Below, piece after piece: positions 14,129 through 18,745 of a DNA stretch of 18,745 nucleotides. The notes under the pieces are model-generated. The model did no database searches and had not been told where the DNA came from. It saw only the letters and a list, made by a program, of their open reading frames with translations. Source of the DNA: Pseudomonadota bacterium (GTDB lineage: Bacteria > Pseudomonadota > Alphaproteobacteria > Rhodospirillales > Magnetospirillaceae); NCBI GenBank assembly GCA_023458315.1, contig JAEXAH010000059.1, positions 1 to 18,745 of the forward strand, read 5' to 3'. Numbering within the stretch: position 1 is the first letter of the stretch; each line of letters begins with the position of its first letter. The position numbers were made by a program, and so were the translations under genes.

Positions 14129-14986
14129 ATGAGCCAAGTTTCCTCCGATCTCGACGCCGCCATGGCCGAAGCCGGGCTGGTGCCCGGCGTGTCGCCGCAG
14201 CCGGTGCTGCTGCCCGGCGCCGACCTGTTCGGCAAGCGCGCGGCGCGGCTGCGGGAACTGGCCAAGGATCATCCGCTGGCCGACTGGCTGGGCTTCGTCG
14301 CGGTGCTGGCCGATGCCCAGCACGCGCTGATCTCCACCCCGGCGGCGGCCGAGCCGGAACGGCAATGGCTGGGCGATCTGCGTGCCCTGCTGGCCGCTTT
14401 GCCGACCCTGCCGGACCTGGCGGCGCGGACCGCCGACCGGCTGCGCCAGGCCGAGGATGCGGCCCTGGGGGAAATGCGCGAACGGGTGCTGGTGGGCCAG
14501 GGCTCGCCCGACGATCTGGCCGCCGCGCCGTTCCTGACCGCCGCCGAGCAGGTGGCGTGGACCCGCCACGCCGCCGGGTTGCAGGCCGACGGCGTCACCG
14601 CCACCGCCATCGCCCACAAATGCCCGGTCTGCGGCCAGCCGCCGGTGGTGGGCATGATCCAGGTGGGCGGCCTGTCTGCCGGTCTGCGCTACCTGCATTG
14701 CGGCACCTGCGGCACCGCGTGGCACCATGTGCGCGCCAGTTGCGTCGCCTGCGGCGAGGGCGGCAAGGTGGTCTATCACTCGCTGGAAGGCGGCCCCGAG
14801 GGCGTGCGCGCCGAATGCTGCAATTCCTGCCATTCCACGCTGAAGCTGTTCATGCTGGAAAAGCGGCCGGGCTGCGACCCGGTGGCCGACGATCTGGCGA
14901 CCATGGCGTTGGACATTCTGGTCAGCGAGGAAGGCTTCCAGCACATCGGCGGCAATCCGTTCCTGGCCATGGCGGCCGAGGGCTGA
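14129..14986 (+). CDS. fdhE: Formate dehydrogenase accessory protein FdhE
   Basis: FdhE is a cytosolic rubredoxin-like maturation factor for Tat-exported formate dehydrogenases. The 285 residues have a helical N-terminal half and a C-terminal half with four CxxC knuckles: C165/C168 (CPVCG), C191/C194 (CGTCG), C205/C208 (CVACG) and C231/C234 (CNSC), as in E. coli FdhE where they bind metal. ATG at 14129 (MSQVSSDL) is preferred over an upstream ATG at 14087; GGAAAG lies 12 bases before it, a little far. Its stop overlaps the response-regulator start by one base. It is divergent from the enzyme it matures. I found no well-matched promoter just upstream. Confidence 0.95.
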   Translation: MSQVSSDLDAAMAEAGLVPGVSPQPVLLPGADLFGKRAARLRELAKDHPLADWLGFVAVLADAQHALISTPAAAEPERQWLGDLRALLAALPTLPDLAARTADRLRQAEDAALGEMRERVLVGQGSPDDLAAAPFLTAAEQVAWTRHAAGLQADGVTATAIAHKCPVCGQPPVVGMIQVGGLSAGLRYLHCGTCGTAWHHVRASCVACGEGGKVVYHSLEGGPEGVRAECCNSCHSTLKLFMLEKRPGCDPVADDLATMALDILVSEEGFQHIGGNPFLAMAAEG

Positions 14987-16383
14987 TGGACACGCCTTCG
15001 GCCCCGGTCCTGGCGCGCTGCGCCCCGGCTTCGCCGTCCGCTCCGCGCACCGTGCTGGTGGTGGACGACGAGGAGGGGGTGCGCAGCTTCCTGTCCCGTG
15101 CCCTGGAACGGCGCGGCTGGCAGGTGGAAACCGCCGGCAGCGCCGAGGACGGCGCGGTGATCGTCGAACGCGGGCCGGTGGATCTGGTGATTCTGGACGT
15201 GTCGCTGCCCGGCCGTTCGGGCCTGGACTGGCTGCGCGAACTGGCCGAGGGCGCCTTTCCCGGCGAGGTCATCCTGATGACCGCCTTCGCCGACATGAAC
15301 ACCGCCATCGACGCCCTGCGCGCCGGGGCGTCGGATTTCATCCTGAAACCGTTCCGCATCGAACAGATGGCCAACGCCATCGACCGCTGCGTCGAGCGGG
15401 CCAATCTGGCCCGCGACAATTACCTGCTGCGCCGCCAGTTGGGCCTGCCCGAGAGCGGCGGCACCATGACCGGCGACATCGTCGGCCAGTCCGCCGCCAT
15501 GGAACGGTTGCGCGCCCTGTTGCGGCGGGTGGCGCCGACGCCGTCCACCGTGCTGATCCAGGGCGAAAGCGGTGTCGGCAAGGAATTGGTGGCCCGCTCG
15601 CTGCACCGGCTGTCGCCGCGCGCCAACCGGCCGTTCGTGGCGGTGAACTGCGCCGCCATCTCGGCCGAACTGATCGAGGCGGAATTGTTCGGCCATGTGC
15701 GCGGCGCCTTCACCGGCGCCAAGGATTCGCGCAAGGGCCTGTTCGTCTATGCCAATGGCGGCACCCTGTTCCTGGACGAGATTTCCGAGTTCCCGCTGGC
15801 GCTGCAATCCAAGCTGCTGCGCGTGCTGGAAGATCGCCGCATCCGCCCGGTGGGCGGCGAGCAGGAAATTCCGGTGGACGTGCGGGTGGTCGCCGCCACC
15901 AACCGCGACCTCAAGGCCGAGGTGGGGCAGGGGGCCTTCCGCCGCGACCTCTATTACCGGCTCGAGGTGATGACCCTGAACGTGCCGCCGCTGCGCCAGC
16001 GCCTGGACGACGTGCCGGAACTGGCGGCGCTGTTCATGGCCGCCCTGTCCGCGCAGTTGGGCGTCGAGCCGCTGGCGCTTGAGCCCGAGGCGCTGCGCCG
16101 CATGCAGGGCTATGGCTGGCCGGGCAACGTGCGTGAGTTGCGCAATTTCGTCGAACGCTCGCTGCTGTTCGGCGAATTGCCGCTCGAGGAATTGGGGCTG
16201 CCGGGCTGCTCGGACCCGGCCTGTTCGCCGCCGCCGGGCGAATCCCTGCTGCTGGCCGATGTGGAAAAGGCGCATATCCTGTCGGTGCTGGCCCGCTGCG
16301 ACGGCAACCGCGCCCGCGCCGCCGAATTGCTGGGGGTGTCGCGCAAGACCCTGGACCGGAAGTGCACGGAATGGAGCATGTGA
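14986..16383 (+). CDS. NtrC-type sigma-54-dependent response regulator
   Basis: A 465-residue activator with the classic three-domain order. Receiver domain (about 20-135): acidic pair D27/D28, phospho-acceptor D71 (LVILDVSLPG), T99 and K121. AAA+ domain (about 162-390): Walker A GESGVGKE (193-200), GAFTGA loop for sigma-54 contact (240-245) and Walker B LFLDE (D264-E265), so it should be fully active as a sigma-54 activator. C-terminal Fis-type helix-turn-helix (about 425-465: NRARAAELLGVSRKTLDRKC). ATG overlaps the fdhE stop by one base and its own stop overlaps the kinase start. Sharing a locus with a -24/-12 promoter and an enhancer-like repeat makes it the likely activator of fdnGHI-fdhD-moaA. 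Confidence 0.94.
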   Translation: MDTPSAPVLARCAPASPSAPRTVLVVDDEEGVRSFLSRALERRGWQVETAGSAEDGAVIVERGPVDLVILDVSLPGRSGLDWLRELAEGAFPGEVILMTAFADMNTAIDALRAGASDFILKPFRIEQMANAIDRCVERANLARDNYLLRRQLGLPESGGTMTGDIVGQSAAMERLRALLRRVAPTPSTVLIQGESGVGKELVARSLHRLSPRANRPFVAVNCAAISAELIEAELFGHVRGAFTGAKDSRKGLFVYANGGTLFLDEISEFPLALQSKLLRVLEDRRIRPVGGEQEIPVDVRVVAATNRDLKAEVGQGAFRRDLYYRLEVMTLNVPPLRQRLDDVPELAALFMAALSAQLGVEPLALEPEALRRMQGYGWPGNVRELRNFVERSLLFGELPLEELGLPGCSDPACSPPPGESLLLADVEKAHILSVLARCDGNRARAAELLGVSRKTLDRKCTEWSM

Positions 16384-18506
16384 CCGCATCGGAAAGCCTG
16401 TGGAGCAGGGCGCGCGACGCCCTGTCCGGCTCGGTGCGTCACAAGCTGCTGACCCTGGTGCTGGCGCCGCTGCTGCTGGGCGTGCCGGTGCTGCTGTCCA
16501 TCGTTTGGGTGTGGGGCACCCAGGGCTACGACCGGCTGATGGTCAACAAGGTCAGCGCCGATCTGGGCGCCGGGCGCGAGTTCTTCGACCGCGTGCAATC
16601 GGAATTCGGCGTGCGCATGGACGGCGTCGGCCGTTCCTATCGGCTGGTGGCGGCCCTGGACAGCGGCGATCCCGACCGGGTGGAGCGGGCGCTGGAGGCG
16701 GCGGGCCGCGATTTGGGGTTGGATTACCTGCTGCTGCTGGATGATCGCGGCCGGGTTCTGGCCGGGCCGCCGGGGATGGCGGACGGCGACCGTTCCGGCT
16801 GGGCGGTGGTGCGCGCCGCCCTGGACGGCGTCAGCCGCCACGGGCTCGAGGTCTTTTCCCCGGACGATCTGGAAACCCTGTCGCCGGATTTGCGCCGCCG
16901 TGCCCATTTCGATCTGGTGCCGACGCCGTTGGCCCGTCCCACCGACCGTCTGTCCGAAGGGCGCGGGCTGATGCTGACGGCGGGTGTGCCGGTGCTGGCC
17001 GCCGATGGCGCGGTGCGGGCGGTGCTGGAAGGCGGCATGCTGCTGAACGGCAATCTGGGCATGGTCGACCGCCTGAACGCCCTGGTCTATCAGGAAGCCT
17101 CGCTGCCCACCGGCAGCCAGGGCGCCGCCACCCTGTTCCTGGACGACGTGCGCGTCGCCACCAGCGTCACCCTGTATGGCGGTCGCCGCGCCATGGGCAC
17201 CCGCGTCTCGCAGGCGGTGTACGACCAGGTGATGGGCGAGGGGCGGCCGTGGATGGGCCGCGCCCAGGTGGTGGACCGCAGCTATATTTCCGGCTATTCG
17301 CCGTTGGAAGACGTGTCCGGCCGCCGCATCGGCATGCTGTACGTGGGTTTTCTGGAGGCGCCGCTGCGCGCCGCGCTGTTCCACGCCTTGGCGGGCATCT
17401 TCCTGGCCTTCCTGGTGGTGTCGGTGCTGGGGGCGGTGGCGTCGGTGCGCTGGGCGCGCACCATCTTCCTGCCGCTGGAACGCATGAACCGCGTCATCGC
17501 CCAGGTCGAGGACGGCGACGAAACCGCCCGGGTCGGCGCGGTGCGCAGCCGCGACGAACTGGGCGCCCTGGCCCGCGCCTTCGACCATCTGCTGGATTCG
17601 CTGGCGGCGCGGCGCGACGAACTGGAACGCTGGGGCGGACAACTGGACCGCAAGGTGGCCGAGCGCACCGCCGAACTGGAGGCCGCCAACGAAATCCTGC
17701 GCCAAGCCCAGCAGCAATTGGTGATGAGTGAGAAATTGTCGGCCATCGGCGAACTGACGGCGGGCGTCGCGCACGAGATCAACAATCCGGTGGCGGTGAT
17801 GCAGGGCAACCTGGATCTGGTCAAGGAAATCCTGGGCGGCGACCTGCTGCCGGTGGAAACCGAAATCCGCCTGATCGACGAACAGATTTCCCGCATCCAG
17901 GTCATCGTCAACAAGCTGCTGCAATTCGCCCGGCCCGGCGATTTCGCCGGTCACACCGAGGATACCGACGTCAACGCCGCCGTGGCCGATTGTCTGGTGC
18001 TGACCCGGCACAACATGCGGCGCGGCGCGGTCAAGGTGGAAACCGCCCTGGCCGCCACCCTGTCGGCCGAGATCAACCGCGTCGAGTTGCAGCAGGTGCT
18101 GATCAACCTGATGGTCAATGCCGTCCAGGCCATGCCCGATGGCGGCACCCTGACCCTGGAAAGCCGCGACCTGCGGCCCGAGGATGCGCTGCCCCTGGGC
18201 GCCGAGCCGTTCGTGGGCGTGCTGGTGGCGGTGCGCGACACCGGCACCGGCATTCACCCCGCCGATCTGGGCCGTATCTTCGATCCGTTCTTCACCACCA
18301 AGAAGCAAAAGGGCACCGGCCTGGGCCTGTCCATCAGCTACGCCATCGTCAAACGCCATGGCGGCACCATCACCGTGGACAGCACGCCGGGCCGGGGCAC
18401 CACCTTCAACGTCTGGCTGCGCCGCCATGCCGTGCTGGCCGAACAACCGGCGGCGCCGGTGTTCTCGTCGCATTTCGCGCCGCTGTCCCCCGGCGACCGC
18501 GAATAG
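16371..18506 (+). CDS. Membrane sensor histidine kinase with periplasmic Cache-like domain
   Basis: A 711-residue kinase, partner of the response regulator before it (13-bp overlap; ATG at 16371 with GGAAG 8 bases upstream, an in-frame GTG at 16362 being the alternative). Order: membrane helix 1 (about 20-45), a periplasmic sensor of some 290 residues that ends in the YISGYSPLEDVSGRRIGMLYVGF pattern typical of single-Cache domains, helix 2 (about 335-362), HAMP, a coiled coil (AERTAELEAANEILRQAQQQL), HisKA with phospho-acceptor H468 (AGVAHEINNP), and ATPase boxes N (LMVNAVQAM), G1 (DTGTGI), F (FDPFFTTK) and G2 (GTGLGLSISYA). No receiver or PAS is seen. Cache domains bind small ligands, often carboxylates, so formate or a related acid is an attractive ligand, unproven. 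Confidence 0.94.
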   Translation: MEHVTASESLWSRARDALSGSVRHKLLTLVLAPLLLGVPVLLSIVWVWGTQGYDRLMVNKVSADLGAGREFFDRVQSEFGVRMDGVGRSYRLVAALDSGDPDRVERALEAAGRDLGLDYLLLLDDRGRVLAGPPGMADGDRSGWAVVRAALDGVSRHGLEVFSPDDLETLSPDLRRRAHFDLVPTPLARPTDRLSEGRGLMLTAGVPVLAADGAVRAVLEGGMLLNGNLGMVDRLNALVYQEASLPTGSQGAATLFLDDVRVATSVTLYGGRRAMGTRVSQAVYDQVMGEGRPWMGRAQVVDRSYISGYSPLEDVSGRRIGMLYVGFLEAPLRAALFHALAGIFLAFLVVSVLGAVASVRWARTIFLPLERMNRVIAQVEDGDETARVGAVRSRDELGALARAFDHLLDSLAARRDELERWGGQLDRKVAERTAELEAANEILRQAQQQLVMSEKLSAIGELTAGVAHEINNPVAVMQGNLDLVKEILGGDLLPVETEIRLIDEQISRIQVIVNKLLQFARPGDFAGHTEDTDVNAAVADCLVLTRHNMRRGAVKVETALAATLSAEINRVELQQVLINLMVNAVQAMPDGGTLTLESRDLRPEDALPLGAEPFVGVLVAVRDTGTGIHPADLGRIFDPFFTTKKQKGTGLGLSISYAIVKRHGGTITVDSTPGRGTTFNVWLRRHAVLAEQPAAPVFSSHFAPLSPGDRE

Positions 18507-18528
18507 CCGCCATTGCGGCGGCAGCCAA

Positions 18529-18544
18529 GTGGGCGGATGCCCAC
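18529..18544 (+). terminator. Short hairpin after the kinase gene
   Basis: GTGGGC-GGAT-GCCCAC is a perfect 6-bp stem with a tetraloop, 23 bp after the kinase stop. A smaller one (GCCGC-N4-GCGGC, 18506-18519) overlaps the stop codon. No T-run follows, so termination is uncertain. Confidence 0.35.
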
Positions 18545-18608
18545 GCCCGGCGAGGGGCAATACAACCGGTCGATTTATTGGTTCATCGCGGAATTGCGGG
18601 GAAGTGCT

Positions 18609-18718
18609 CGTCATGGCCGGGCTTGACCCGGCCATCCACGTTTGTCCGCGGGCATCTCAGCGGAAAGACGGGAACAGGCGGCGCCGCGTGGATGCCCGGA
18701 TCAAGTCCGGGCATGACG
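18609..18718. repeat. Composite intergenic palindromic repeat
   Basis: Two 32-bp arms (18609-18640 and 18687-18718) are inverted copies that differ at four positions and are separated by 46 bp. Each arm is itself a hairpin: ATGGCCGGG-N5-CCCGGCCAT in the left, ATGCCCGGA-N5-TCCGGGCAT in the right. CGTCATG...CATCCACG-type elements of this kind are common between genes in alphaproteobacteria. The rest of 18507-18745 shows no credible gene. Confidence 0.8.
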
Positions 18719-18745
18719 GAAACGGTTGCTGAGCCAACAGACCCG

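Noticed and set aside
16110..18635. Open frame of 841 codons opposite the response regulator and kinase
   Set aside because: It spans two well-supported genes in antisense, with no recognisable motifs and shadow composition.
1..18745. CRISPR array, tRNA/rRNA genes, insertion sequences or prophage
   Set aside because: No spaced direct repeats, cloverleaf-like sequences, transposase or phage-type genes were seen.

Overview
This window is high-GC DNA whose codon use, gene families and intergenic palindromes point to an alphaproteobacterium, most likely a Rhodospirillales/Magnetospirillum-type organism. That placement is inferred from protein style, an Irr-type (ICE) operator and the alphaproteobacterial repeat at the right edge; no taxonomic search was possible. 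The window holds three transcription units plus a partial gene.

Region A, iron (1-7276, minus strand). A nine-gene, tightly packed or overlapping operon reads feoA-feoB-feoC-like, three small genes with PGR-type or K-rich modules, two more small membrane genes, and a P1B-type metal ATPase. feoABC is a ferrous-iron importer. The six genes behind it look like a ferrosome (fez-type) module: the ATPase has an atypical YSC motif in place of CPC, and a short HxxPGRxRL-like module recurs at the N-termini of three different proteins, alongside small Lys/Arg-rich membrane proteins. The reading is that Fe(II) imported by FeoB is pumped onward into an internal iron store. Upstream of feoA lie a plausible sigma-70 promoter, a Fur-like dyad over its -10, and an ICE-box (Irr) palindrome. 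Downstream is a perfect Fur-type palindrome and then a FecI-family ECF sigma factor cut by the window start, so the iron theme continues to the left.

Region B, respiratory formate dehydrogenase (7363-13852, minus strand). fdnG/fdoG-type alpha (Tat signal, Cys196 where the E. coli enzymes have Sec), beta (four Fe-S clusters), gamma (cytochrome b556), fdhD (sulfur transfer to the cofactor) and moaA (first step of molybdenum cofactor synthesis) form one operon. It encodes the enzyme, a maturation factor and a cofactor-synthesis gene. Upstream is a -24/-12 sigma-54 promoter with an 11-7-11 bp inverted repeat about 100 bp before the predicted start site.

Region C, divergent control and maturation (14129-18506, plus strand). 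fdhE, an NtrC-type sigma-54 response regulator and a membrane sensor histidine kinase overlap by 1 and 13 bp. The simplest model is that this two-component pair senses a small molecule in the periplasm and activates the divergent fdn operon, and perhaps fdhE, through the inverted repeat. The right end (18507-18745) has no gene; it carries small hairpins and a composite intergenic palindrome whose two halves differ by compensatory changes.
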